From contig JAWPHD010010286.1 of NCBI GenBank assembly GCA_037043455.1, forward strand, positions 31,288-95,287: a stretch of DNA of 64,000 nucleotides, read 5' to 3'. How positions within the stretch are numbered: the first letter of the stretch is position 1; each line of letters opens with the position of its first letter. The stretch is from Cyrtodaria siliqua (Eukaryota; Mollusca; Bivalvia; Adapedonta; Hiatellidae). The translations under genes were made by a program, and so were the position numbers. The notes beneath the pieces are model-generated. The model did no database searches and was not told where the DNA came from. It worked only from the letters and a program-made list of their open reading frames with translations. Below, one piece after another: positions 1 through 10,368 of the stretch.

Positions 1-2742
1 GCCAGCCCGGTGCTTCAGGATCATGTTGTACTGAGACAACTCTTCCATCCATCGCGCCAACTGCCCCTGGGGTTCCTTAAACCTTAACAACCAAGTCAAG
101 CTTGAGTGGTCCGTCCTAACCACAAAAGGCCGTCCCAACAGGTAATACCGATACTGCCTGGTGAACCTAACCACCGCCAACAGCTCCTTTCGCGTTGTGC
201 AATAACGCCGCTGTTCACCTGTTAACGCATAGCTCCCATATGCGATAACCTTCTCCTCACCATTGTGGACTTGGAGAAGCTCCGCCCCGATAGCTATATC
301 GGAGGCATCTGTATCAAGGATGTAGTCATCCGTCTGATTGGGTAGGGCCAGCACCGGCGGAGCTGTGAGAATCTTTCTCAGGGCATCAAACGCCGCTTGC
401 TGCTCCACTTCCCATTTAAACTTATACTTCCCCACCACACTGTAAAGTGGATCGGCCAACTTGGAGAAGTCCTTGACAAACAACCGGTGGTAGTTGGCCA
501 AACCCATGAAGCGCTCAACATCTTTGGAGCATGTGGGGGTAGGCCACTCTCGTACCACCTTAATGTCCTTGTCCGCCATGGCTAGACTGTTACTGCCTAC
601 TATTCTTCCCAGAAACTCCACCTCCCTCTGGAAGAATACACATTTCTTAGGCTTCAACTTTAAGCCATACTTTCTACACCTAGCCAAGGCTTCTGTCACA
701 TTCCCCAAGTGGTCGTCGAAACCACTACCCAATACCAGGATGTCGTCCAGGAAGGCCAACACGATTTTCCAATTCAGACCTCTGAGCACGAGGTTCATGA
801 CACGTGCGAACGTGGCTGGGGCGTTACATAAACCGAATCCCATTTTCACGTGCTCAAAGAGGCCGTACTTGGTTGTGAAAGCCGTTTTTTTCCTGTCTTC
901 CTCTTTCAGTTTAACCTGCCAATAAGCAGAGTTGGCGTCAAGCTTTGAAAACCAAACACTTCCCGCCAACGTATCCAAGCAATCCTCCACCAGTGGGAGG
1001 GGAAACACATCCTTGATGGTCACGTTGTTGAGTGCACGGTAATCGATGCACCAACGCACGGTTCCATCACGTTTGCGTATGAGCACGGGTGCAGAAGCCC
1101 AATCAGAATTGGACTCTTGTATCACTCCGGCATCTAGCATTTTCTTAAGATGTACCTCCTCCTCACCTGCGAAACAAGCTGGTGTCCTGCGCATTCGCTG
1201 CTTTATTGGCCGAGCATCGCCTGTGTCGATGCTATGTTCAATGTCAACGAATTGACCAAGATCGAACTCATTCTGGGCAAACGCATCCTGGTATTCTATC
1301 AGCACCTTAGCTAATTGCTTGCTTTGGTCCGCTGATAAATACGCCTGGGAGTCCTCAAAGACCTGTTTGAGATGGTCGGGCACTTCCACCTCATCAGCCT
1401 CGAGGCCCTCTCCATGGGGCTGTACCGTTCTCACTTCCGGTACTCTCTCCTCTTCCCCAATATCCTCACAATAGTTGCCTACAGGATAAGCCGTGCCGAC
1501 CTGTTGCCCTTTCTTGAACACACAGTAGCTATCTGTGGGGTTCAAAATACATACTATGGGTTGTGACCGGCCGGCCCTTACTACCCTAGGGATCAATGTC
1601 TTTGATCCCCGGGTTCCCTCAACCACATAGTCCGGCATTTCTGCGCTTATACTGCATTTCAGTCTCATAGCTGAATTTGGGGGAATAACCTGTCGCTTAG
1701 CGACCGTCACTCTAGCCACCTTAGGCTCCCCTTTACGATCCCCAATATTCAGCCCAAGAACCTGCCCATCGAATGTCAACGTACCCTCACCCATATTTAG
1801 GACGGCAGCCCCCAGGTGAAATAACATGTCGAAGCCCAGCAACATATCTTCCGCGATAGGAGCTACATACACTGTTTGTTGGTAGCTCTTCTCGCCAATT
1901 TTCAAGGTTACTGGACCAACGATAAACCCGTGCATTGACATTTCCCGGCCCGCTGTTAGTAGTTTAACAACTTTAATTTTGGGGGGAGGCACCTTCATAG
2001 ACTTATAAAATCTATCCGATACTATGGTCACCTCCGCCGCCGTGTCCACCACCGCTTCTACTTTACGTCCGTCCACTTGGACCTCAATACTAAACTGGGA
2101 ATTGGAACCCAATTGGCACACCTTCACCTCCTCCACTGCATCCGCACCCTGGCAACCTACTTCCGGCCCCACTGGACTGCTGGTCCCCTGGGTTCCCGCC
2201 GGTAAATCCCTTGCCGCGGATCGAGATGAAATACTGGTGTTCCGCCCCAGATTCGCTGGGGCACCCTCGCCATCCCCTTTGGGTATTCCACTTCCCTCAT
2301 TTCCCGCCCTCTCGGGGAAACATAAACTATCCTGAATTGGTGGTGACACACCTACGAGCGCCAACCCCTCTTCCGGCTGCACGCCCCTGACTTTAGTGGG
2401 CTGGCTCCCCACGGGAGCCCCTCGACCCCCTACTACTGGGTCGCCCAACACCGCTGATTTAGCTTTGACAGACTCCGCAACTGGATTGTGTGCAAACCAA
2501 TCTGCCACTCCCTTACTCATATCAGCCCGGCGGCTGTGTACTTGTTGTGACAGTACAGCTGCCTTCACTTCCGGTGCTACGGGTGGTGGAGCAGTGTGGC
2601 AACTTGCCTCCCGCTCCCCCCCATGATCATGATTCAGTGGTCGTGCCCTCATAGGCTCAGCCCCTCGACTAGCTAGTGCTTTCCCAGCCTGGCCTCGTTG
2701 TCCTGGGATCGAGGATGGGCCCCCGGCCTCGATCCTATCCCG
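1..2742 (-). CDS. pol: Ty3/gypsy retrotransposon pol polyprotein (protease, reverse transcriptase, RNase H; partial, runs off window)
   Basis: The minus strand is open without a stop from 2772 to the left edge, in the frame -1 to gag, so pol is made as a Gag-Pol fusion by frameshifting near 2742. Domains in order: an aspartic protease around 2060-1760 with VDTAAEVTIVS (DTA where DTG or DSG is usual) and a later LLGFDML flap-side motif; a reverse transcriptase around 1200-600 with SAPVLIRKRDG, CIDYRALNN, FSKLDANSAYWQ, GLCNAPATF and the catalytic FLDDILVL near 755-735; and RNase H starting at LDTDASDIAIGAEL near 320 and reaching an HRAG motif at the edge. The domain order and the RT motifs are those of Ty3/gypsy (Metaviridae-type) elements. 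Integrase and the 3' LTR would lie outside the window. Its openness suggests a young, possibly competent copy. No env gene is visible here. Confidence 0.93.
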
Positions 2743-4859
2743 TTTAAAGATCCTCTCCCCATGGCACGCCCGTCACCACGCCCTTTCCGTGGGCACTCCC
2801 GTCTGAAGTGCCCAACCTCACCACACCCAAAACATGCACCTGCCTTTTGTGGTTTCTGATTGGGTGGTGGGCCTCCAGGCTGCTTCTGGGTTGAGGTCCA
2901 TTGTCCCTTGTCTGCCTGCTGGCCCCCACTAAGCGAGTCGAACTTCATTGACAGAGTTTCGAACTTTTGTTCTAATTTATTGAGAACGTCCTCTACCCTA
3001 CTGGACTCCCGGGGTGACGCCTCTTGAACCGCCGAAATCACTATTGGGGCCTCCCTCTCATCATCCCGTCCCTTCTTGGGATCTTTACGAGGCTTCCCAT
3101 ACACCGCCTGAGTCATGTGTTGGTGCCATCGTACCCTGTCTATGGCGTTTTCAATGCGTTCCGGCTGCTCGAGCCCGACCCTATGGCCAGCATCACGGTC
3201 TGCCAGTCCCTGACAGAACCGTACCACCGCCTGTTGGGTCGAGTAAGTAACTGGCAAATCAACAAATGCCTTGTTTGCCAATGTCAACACCCGATCAGCC
3301 CAGTCCTCCAATGACTCCCCCTGGGCCTGCACGGCCTGGTGAAACCTTGCTTGAGTGGTAGCCGTGAGCTCCTTGCCACCAAACCGACAATCCAACTGAG
3401 CTAGCATTAGTCGGTATGACATAAGTGACCCGGGATACCGCTCTTTCATGATGGCGCAATACTCAGCTGCTTTACCCGTCAGGGACCAGCACAAGCACTC
3501 CAAGCATTGGGATTTGGACCATCCCTTCCTGGTAGCATAACCGGTGAAGCGCTGCTTAAAAACCAGCCACTGCGTTTTCCCATCATACAAGAGGGCCTTG
3601 GGTAGGGACTTGACCGGGTCCCATTCCCTAGATCCGCCATGTTTTTGAGCAGCCGGAAATCCAAACCTGTATACACGGTGCTTCCGGTTCACCCTCGACA
3701 AGCTAGCATCCGAATCTGAATTGTTCAGCGATGGGGATCGACGCTTCTTACCACTTCGCAACGGGGAACAACCTGTTCTACCCGTTGGCGATGGTGAGCG
3801 ACTCTTTTTGCCACTTCGCGATGGTGAACCATCTGTTCTACCTCTCGGCGATGGGGAGCGCTGCTTTTTGCCCCTCTGCCTTAATATTGACTTTTTGAGA
3901 CTCGAACTCGCCACCCTAAATCCATAAACTTGCGATTTACGGTCCTTTTTGCTTCGATGTCTCTCGTCTGCAGAGCTCACATCATCCCCGTCATCACTTG
4001 ATGATGACGAAGACGATGTAGAGGCATAACGCACATGTTTGAGCGGCCTAGAGGATTTTGGGATTACCCCCGCACTTTGTGACACACCCTCAGTGATGGG
4101 GGCCTCAGCGGTGGCTACTGGACTCGACTGAACCGGTGCCACAACCTTTCCCGCCTTGGTGGTTAGTTGGGCCGGCTGTACTTCTTCCACCTTCACCCCC
4201 ACGAGGCCACCTTTCACTTTGAGAATGTCCCTCATCATCTCCAATTCCGCTGTAGTGGGATCTGGTGAACCCGTATGCACAGGAGCCATGGCCCCTAACA
4301 TGGGGGGCTTGATGTCTCTTTGCGCAGAGTCCGCGGTCCCCAACACGTGGTCTATCTCTGCAGCCAGGGCATTAGATTGTAATTTCCGACTGAGAAATAT
4401 CCCCCTAGCCGGATACCGGAACGGATTAAGTTCACGCCGCTCCCATGATCCAGTGTTACCTGTACGCGGTGTACTGGGTAGATCCCGCATCATGTCCTCC
4501 AGGCTTGCTTGCCTGTGAAGACTGCCGGTCTCCTCATCCCTATACACCGTGTCAGGGTCTTCCTCCCAGTCCTCTTCTTGCACTCCTGCCCCCTCTTGAA
4601 AGGCTGGAGTCTGTTGGGTCACTTGACCCCGACGCTCCCTCTTCCTAAACGTGAAATCCAGGGCGTCCCAGTCAATCGTATCCATGTGGATCCTGGTCAA
4701 CGCCTGCCACACTGTTGGTGTCAAGTTACCCTGTGCGTCTCGCACTGCAACAATGGCGGCCGCCAACCGGGACCCTATTCCCCTGATCTGAGCTAATTCA
4801 TCCGCCGATGCAAAATTAACTCTAAGCCGGGCCCTCGCTTCATTTCCACTAGTCCCCAT
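2673..4859 (-). CDS. gag: Ty3/gypsy Gag polyprotein with HhH-like N-terminus and CCHC zinc knuckle
   Basis: A 728-codon intact frame starting at ATG 4859. Residues about 13-60 look like a ComEA-type helix-hairpin-helix (NFASADELAQIRGIGSRLAA), which is unusual for a Gag. A serine run (about 280-290) is followed by three imperfect SR/SP repeats (RSPSPRGRTDGSPSRSGKK-like, about 330-385), a highly basic arginine-serine segment. A retrotransposon-gag capsid-like region follows (FKQRFTGYATRKGW through RFCQGLADRDAGHRVG, about 430-580). A single zinc knuckle CFGCGEVGHFRREC lies at about 676-689, then a basic tail. The protein should form the cytoplasmic particle and package RNA. Gag ends 70 bases after the frameshift site. 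The capsid and knuckle identification is firm; the HhH assignment rests on pattern alone. Confidence 0.9.
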   Translation of the reverse strand: MGTSGNEARARLRVNFASADELAQIRGIGSRLAAAIVAVRDAQGNLTPTVWQALTRIHMDTIDWDALDFTFRKRERRGQVTQQTPAFQEGAGVQEEDWEEDPDTVYRDEETGSLHRQASLEDMMRDLPSTPRTGNTGSWERRELNPFRYPARGIFLSRKLQSNALAAEIDHVLGTADSAQRDIKPPMLGAMAPVHTGSPDPTTAELEMMRDILKVKGGLVGVKVEEVQPAQLTTKAGKVVAPVQSSPVATAEAPITEGVSQSAGVIPKSSRPLKHVRYASTSSSSSSSDDGDDVSSADERHRSKKDRKSQVYGFRVASSSLKKSILRQRGKKQRSPSPRGRTDGSPSRSGKKSRSPSPTGRTGCSPLRSGKKRRSPSLNNSDSDASLSRVNRKHRVYRFGFPAAQKHGGSREWDPVKSLPKALLYDGKTQWLVFKQRFTGYATRKGWSKSQCLECLCWSLTGKAAEYCAIMKERYPGSLMSYRLMLAQLDCRFGGKELTATTQARFHQAVQAQGESLEDWADRVLTLANKAFVDLPVTYSTQQAVVRFCQGLADRDAGHRVGLEQPERIENAIDRVRWHQHMTQAVYGKPRKDPKKGRDDEREAPIVISAVQEASPRESSRVEDVLNKLEQKFETLSMKFDSLSGGQQADKGQWTSTQKQPGGPPPNQKPQKAGACFGCGEVGHFRRECPRKGRGDGRAMGRGSLNGIGSRPGAHPRSQDNEARLGKH
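2706..2748 (-). promoter_or_regulatory. Programmed -1 ribosomal frameshift signal (slippery heptamer plus hairpin)
   Basis: On the minus strand the heptamer TTTAAAC (2748-2742) sits in the gag frame as T TTA AAC, the canonical X XXY YYZ layout. Six bases downstream a perfect 9-bp stem forms between GGATCGAGG (2735-2727) and CCTCGATCC (2714-2706) around a 12-base GC-rich loop. The pol frame is exactly -1 to gag, and the two overlap from 2772 to 2673, so the signal lies where it must act. A pseudoknot partner was not sought. Confidence 0.9.
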
Positions 4860-5327
4860 TATAATTTAATTACACAACACAGCAATATAAAAAATGAAAA
4901 TGAAATACAAACAATTATTTTTCAATAATAATCATTACTGAGCAAGGAAACCTTCCTTATAAAACCCCCCGACAGGCGCCTCATCAGGAAACCAGAGTGT
5001 TATACACTCAGGGCCTCCGATGTACAAACCGGAACAAGCTACATCAAAACATCCGGTTTAGATGCTTGCGCATGCGCACTGTCTGCATTTTGTGCACATT
5101 TTGTGCACTCACAAAAACCTCTTTTTTCCCCTTTTTCCCCCAGAACAGACACCAATGCAAGGCAGGAACACTTGTTTACATTCTAACTGACCTTAATTCC
5201 GCCGAAGATTCTTAAGAAAAACGTCGCCTCGGTGAGATTAGCAATCTCACGGACCAGTGCTGCGCGATGCACAGCCCCGGGAAACGACGAATTTCGACCT
5301 AAAAACACATTCCGGGCGCAGGAACAA
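4860..5327 (-). other. Gypsy 5' untranslated leader between primer-binding site and gag
   Basis: About 470 bases without a convincing frame separate the primer-binding site from the gag ATG. The stretch holds a perfect NRF1-type palindrome TGCGCATGCGCA at 5067-5078. The packaging signal would be expected here but cannot be defined from sequence alone. Confidence 0.6.
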
Positions 5328-5344
5328 TCACGATTCTGACACCA
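5328..5344 (-). other. Probable tRNA primer-binding site
   Basis: The minus strand reads TGGTGTCAGAATCGTGA. The first 11 bases (TGGTGTCAGAA) are complementary to the CCA-tailed 3' end of eukaryotic tRNA-Leu species ending TTCTGACACCA. It lies on the gag-proximal side of the proposed LTR, six bases from its CA end, as expected for minus-strand priming. Confidence 0.65.
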
Positions 5345-5350
5345 TTAAAG

Positions 5351-5602
5351 TGATTCCTTACCTATACATGGTTCTGTAACCGTCAGGTTGTTTCTTATGG
5401 TCTTCTTTAGTATTATTCTAGGCAACACGTCTTGACAGTCTGGCTGTGACTTCTAGAATGCTGGCTTCCCTCGAGGCTCGACCAATCAGAGAGGTTGTAT
5501 TGGCCCTGCGTCATGGCAGTTGGCGGGAACGCACCGGCTACCCACATCTCCAGGGATCGGAACCACACGGACTTGATAAGCCCCCTATCGACAGTCACTA
5601 CA
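5351..5602 (-). repeat. Probable 5' LTR of the gypsy element (outer edge uncertain)
   Basis: On the minus strand the segment begins TGTAGTGACTG (5602) and ends GGAATCA (5351), matching the TG...CA rule, and is followed by the primer-binding site. The length would be about 252 bp. The partner LTR is outside the window, so neither identity nor target-site duplication can be checked. A TATATAA-like box lies slightly beyond the proposed outer edge (about 5631-5637), so the LTR may extend further. Confidence 0.45.
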
Positions 5603-5766
5603 GGCCTATGGCCTTATAAGTTCTAAAAGTTATATAAAATACCATGTAAACAAACGCCTTGATTGCTACTGGATGACTTTTTTCCAAAACAAGCGGTCCA
5701 CATTAGTCAATTCAATATACTCCGCATTTATCCAAACAAACAACGGCATTCGGATGATAACCATTA

Positions 5767-5995
5767 GGAGCTGTGGTGGCCGAGTGGTTAGCATACTTGA
5801 CTCTCATCCCAGAAGTCATGGGTTCGATTTCTGGTGGAGAGTCATGTCTCGGGTTTTTCAAACGCACTCCCACAGTATGTTACTCGGGCAAACACCATGA
5901 GTGTCACCAGTGCCCTCTCCGTGACGTGCACGCTGTGAAGAGCAGGAGAAGATGTAGGGTTGGCTGCTAAAAATAGGGTTCCATTCCATTTATGT
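5767..5995 (+). mobile_element. tRNA-derived SINE (family 1)
   Basis: The head resembles a tRNA with an RNA polymerase III box A (TGGCCGAGTGGTTAG, about 5777) and box B (GGTTCGATTTC, about 5821) at tRNA-like spacing. A roughly 150-bp non-tRNA body and a short ATTCC-type tail near 5980 follow. It is a SINE rather than a tRNA gene because the T-arm is degenerate and the unit continues well past the tRNA length. Confidence 0.75.
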
Positions 5996-6506
5996 AACAA
6001 AGGGGTGTTTGCCTGCGAGTTACTCAGCCTGATCTGCGTTTACAATGAACGCAAAGGCTATTATAGTCGTGCTTAACAGGTTAAGGGTTAAAGTACTAAC
6101 TAACTAAGTTACTAACATTAATACATCAAATTTGTCACAAGTAAGCGATGTTTCATTTAATTAGTCATGTGACGATTAAGTCCAAATAAAATGATATGAT
6201 TGTGTGGTTATATTTTCGCGACCTTTTCTGTTTTAAGGGCCAACCCCAAACATTTTATGCCTAAAAAAAATCGAAGAAAAAAAAATCCATTTAAAATATA
6301 TTTTCTGTACCACAGGAAATTGCATCTTTTGATTATAATACCGTCTGTTATTATGCAACGGGCAATTTTTAAGTGTTGTTTTGCTGAGGACAATTAATAT
6401 CCAACAATATCTTTCTTCCTTGTCATCCCGCCGAGATATCAATGTCAAAAGTCACCAAACTGCAATTTAAATATAACTCATCGTTTGTCTGGATTATGTT
6501 TCTGTT

Positions 6507-6634
6507 ATTTTCGGCAATCTGATGCAATCAAGATATTACGATTGAACTACTGATGTCATAATGTTCTGCTTTATGGCATTTATATAAGTAGTTCAGTCTC
6601 AGTATCTCGATAATTACATGAGATTGCCGAAAAT
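6507..6634. repeat. Small palindromic MITE-like inverted repeat
   Basis: The ends are ATTTTCGGCAATCT (6507-6520) and AGATTGCCGAAAAT (6621-6634), a perfect 14-bp inverted repeat. The interior also pairs imperfectly (TTGAACTACT against AGTAGTTCAG), giving a 128-bp foldback. No coding capacity is visible. Confidence 0.6.
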
Positions 6635-6844
6635 CATGAAAAAATTACTTTTGTTTTTTTATTTTAGACTCAAATGTAAATGCTGGACATAATTTTATTT
6701 TTATTTCGTCCTTCCTACTGCAAATTTTTTCCGTGAACCAATAAATAAAAAACTCTGGCCTTGCTTTTAATTATTAAAATGTTTACAAGTTTTCATTTAA
6801 GCAACATTTATTTTTAAGTCCCGCCCCCGTTAGGAGAGACATGT

Positions 6845-7195
6845 GAATCTGCAGATTTCTTGTTCAATCTGGTGTTCCCTTCATGTTCATTTTATCATTT
6901 TTTGTTCATGTTCATTAAAGGTCTTCATCATGATCCTTGCATTGTTTCAGGTGCTATCTCGCTCGCATCAAAAGAGCAGTGGCAGAAAAACAATAACGTG
7001 CTCCAGCGTAAATGGAGTTTCTACGATAGAATTTGCAGCAACTCTGCAGTTCAGGGTGAGAAGGTTCTAGGCCCATTTTCCATATTTTATCTCGATGTAC
7101 ATGGAAGATGAGCCTGGCATGTTCATGCCTTTTAGGCGCCATATAACCTTTTCATGTGTTGGTGCGCCTTCAAACCCCAATTCAATTCAATTATC
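6845..7195 (+). repeat. Dispersed repeat family A, copy 1 (ATTCA-tailed retroposon-like)
   Basis: This copy is clearly homologous to copies at 31866-32205, 37852-38265 (inverted) and 48900-49145. It ends in an AATTCAATTCAATT tail, the pattern of a short retroposon. The frame that reads MAPKRHEHARL in several copies is on the strand opposite the tail and is only conserved by shared descent. Confidence 0.75.
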
Positions 7196-7346
7196 CTAAT
7201 GTGCACATATAAAATGCTGGGTACCATGCACTCAGACGAGCATGGCAAACTCAAGTGATTGAGAAATGTTAAAAACAAAACAGCAAAGTCGTGTGTTTGG
7301 GATCACTTAAAAAGGGCGCTCAATAGTACGGTAGTCTAGATCTAGG

Positions 7347-7640
7347 CAGTGCTGCATTTTGTAAAATATGCAAGGTTACGGTCAAGTGCTCCGGCAGCAC
7401 AACACATTTGGTAACTCAGTTTCGAAGACATTACTTGACGTGGAATACAGAACGGAAAGCCTTGGAACAGCCATGTGCATCATGTTATGTCATCTGCATC
7501 GAAGTACACCAGGAAATCGGCAAAGTCGATTGAAATTATCAACGCAATCGTACAAGACAATATATTATGATACCTATCACGATACAGTCTCTTGTATCGC
7601 AATATATTGCGATACCTTTTTGGTCTGATACCCAGCACTA
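7347..7640. mobile_element. hAT-like non-autonomous element
   Basis: The left end is CAGTGCTGCAT and the right end is GATACCCAGCACTA, resembling hAT MITEs that begin CAGTGCTGGGTATC. The interior near 7556-7615 has ATATATTATGATACC and CAATATATTGCGATACC repeats typical of such elements. Flanks GTCTAGAT and GTCCAGAT could be an 8-bp target duplication with one mismatch, though five extra bases separate the left one from the end. Confidence 0.4.
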
Positions 7641-8149
7641 GTCCAGATAATCCAATAATCCAAGGTCACTAGATGAGTTCAATATAATTTTATCCTCTCA
7701 CAATACTTTTTAATTCACAGTACCCAATATTTTGTAAATTCTCAAAATAATGAATCGGACACACCACTTTGAATATTAATACTGAAACCCCTAAAAGTTT
7801 TACTAAGGTCAGCTTTATAATACATACCAACATGGAACATTCTAGATTAAGGAATGTTCTGCAACAATCTACACATCTCATTATGTAAATAATAATTGAG
7901 AGAAATTACTAGAATATTTTATAAACACTGGATGTCAATGAAACAGTCTGTCCTAAAAATAATACACAATCCAGCTATTAATAGAAACAACTTGACAGCT
8001 GGATAAACATGTATACTTATATAGCATTATATATACATGAGGATAACAATTTAGCCAGTAGAGCAATACAGTCACTCTTGGGCTTCTTGTTTAATCATTG
8101 TTTTCAATTGGGGCATCTGTGTCCCATTACGTTTCTAGTTACCGGTAGT

Positions 8150-8612
8150 TTTTAGCTCTGTTGATCACCTTATGCCGTGGTGCGGTGTCCGTCATCGTCT
8201 GTCTGTCCGTAAACTTTTTTTGTAGTGACTACTCCTCTGAAACTACTGAATGGATTTTCATGAAACTTAAAAGACCCTAGCAAAAATTCATGTTGATGTG
8301 AAATCCAAGATGGTCACCAAATCTAAAAATAGATTTTTAAAAAAACAAGTTTGTAGCGACTACTTCTTGAAAACTATAAGTGATATTGATATGGGACTTT
8401 TTCTAAAATGATCAGTATGACATGATGTTGATCCATGTCAAATATTATTTGATTTGACGTTAAACATGGCTGCCAGCGTCCATCTTTGTTAACTTTTTTG
8501 TAGCAACCTTCTCTGAAACTACTTGACGGATTTTCATGAAACTTCACAGGAATGCTGATCTAGCTATCAAAAACCTATCAGTAGAGCTTCAAGGTCATTG
8601 ACCTCTTGTTTT
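8150..8612 (+). repeat. Dispersed repeat family B (GTAGCGACTACT family), copy 1
   Basis: It starts TTTTTAGCTCTGTTGATC, runs through GCCGTGGTGCGGTGTCCGTC and the diagnostic GTAGTGACTACTCCTCTGAAACT, and ends ATCAGTAGAGCTTCAAGG plus a T-rich stretch. The same order occurs at 14160, 32763, 48270 and 49270. The end carries the perfect inverted nuclear-receptor-type motif AGGTCATTGACCT (8592-8604). Confidence 0.85.
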
Positions 8613-10368
8613 TATAATTTGGTCTAACTGCGAAATTGCAAAAAGTGAATCTCCTGCAGTTTTATGAAAAACAAATTTATTGGAAGGAAGCGTCTAGTAA
8701 AGTCTATTTTTATTGATGCAAAGCTGTGGTTGCCATGGAAGATAAATGTATGGGTGGGGGATAGAGGGAGGAGTACCAGTATGATAATCATGAATTTCTT
8801 AGTTTTATTTCAGATGCTAAAATGTTTACCTTTTTTTTCAGCGTCTACAAACTTTTGCGCAGATAAAACTATGATGGGCCAGTCAGTGCTATGTACTGAA
8901 ACAAGGATGACTCCCAGGTGGCTGTGGATGGATGCACAGGTTGGTTTAAATACATATTTGCAAATGAACACAATGGAGGTGGCCATCTTTGAACGATGAT
9001 GTCATCGCACCTTTTTACCATATATGGCATACTGATTAAAGGCATTTTCGGTAGTTTTCCACGCGCAGCTTCTTTGTGCAACTTCTCTTCTAAAACTAGT
9101 GGATGGATTTTCCTACAAATTTACAGGAATGTTGCTTTTGATGTCTAGTTGTATTTTTTTAATTTTTATTTTTTTTAATTTTTTAATTTTTTGTATTATT
9201 GTCTTTATTTAAATAAAGGCCTATTATTAGAGACATAAAATGGGAAAAATATAGCATTTTGTAAAATTCCAACGAAAATTCAAAATTTAAGCATAATGGT
9301 ACGGTTCCAAAAAACATATACATGGTGACCTATAAATTTAATTGCATATATTGTTTAAATATATGTTCAAATAAGTGCCTAGGAAGTTTGAACAAATTCT
9401 GTTATTAGGAACATAACAAAAAAGGAAAATATACCATTTCTCTATAATTTCATACAAACTTGCCTTTTAGCATAGGGTAGGGTTTCAATTTTTTTTTCTA
9501 AACAAGCATGGGGACCTATCATTTTTATTGCACATTTTTTTTTTATTTATGTTAAACTATGTGCTTAGAAAGTTTAAACAAATTCTATCATTGGGAACAT
9601 ACAAAAAAAAAAAGGAAATTCTATCATTATGGGCCAAATTGTGCATAAATTGTGGTAATGGTCTCAACAGATTTTGTAAAAAAATATAGGTTTTACATAA
9701 AGATGCCTTTTCTGTCTATATATATAACAGACTTACTGTACAAAATGTTTAAAGAAAATCTGTTGTGCAGAAAAAACTATAGAAAATGTCTTTAAAGTCT
9801 TTTATTTTGCAAAGAAAATCACTGGAAATGAAAAATAAGAATACAATTTATACATTTTACATCTGTATATTTGTTTTTAATCAATTTGAGGTGATTTTCT
9901 TGTTTTATAATGTATTTTGTCAATATGCCATATACAGACAGACGTAATGACGTCATCAGTCCAAGATGGCTGCCTCCATTTATGGACAAATTGGACAATA
10001 GATTCATGAAAATCGAGTTACTTTTAAATTAATGTTTTATATACACTTGATACATGTATATTTGTCCTGTTGAACATGAATATGCTTTCAAGAAATTTAA
10101 AATGCATTCAATCAAAGACCTTATTATTATAACAAAATTATTTTGTTTAAATGTTGTGTATTAGTTTAACCAATATTTTATTCGCAGATGTATACAATTA
10201 TTATGGTTACGCATATAATGAATTTAACAATTTGAAAAAGTGGATTCGGAAAAAAGCTTTAGCTTTTATCAATCCGTTTCCATAATTACATAATGTTATG
10301 AAACAAAGATATTCAGAAGTCTATACAATCATGAACCAATAGAAATATTAAAATAGTTTGGCTATTTG
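8613..10368. other. AT-rich spacer without recognisable gene
   Basis: The stretch is very AT-rich with poly-T and ATTTTT runs around 9155-9215. Frames are short and have no recognisable domains. Two diverged copies of an AT-rich block (AACAAATTCTRTYATTRGGAACATA type, near 9390 and 9570) suggest an internal duplication of about 180 bp. Confidence 0.5.

Noticed and set aside
2157..2351. Short minus frame starting MCHHQFRIVY
   Set aside because: It lies in the gag frame beyond the gag stop, overlapping the open pol frame.
4156..4796. Plus-strand frames opposite gag
   Set aside because: Antisense shadows of gag, with no domain.
1..5602. Endogenous retrovirus with an envelope gene
   Set aside because: Only gag and pol with gypsy-type features are visible. 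The region where env would lie is outside the window, so nothing can be claimed.
5767..5840. Functional tRNA gene
   Set aside because: A and B boxes are present but the cloverleaf stems are poor and a SINE body follows. The same reasoning applies at 46784 and 62570.
6954..7142. Frame starting MAPKRHEHARL, seen again at 31986, 37913 and 48933
   Set aside because: It recurs only because the dispersed repeat recurs; it is antisense to the repeat's tail, has frameshifts between copies and no start, splice or domain context.
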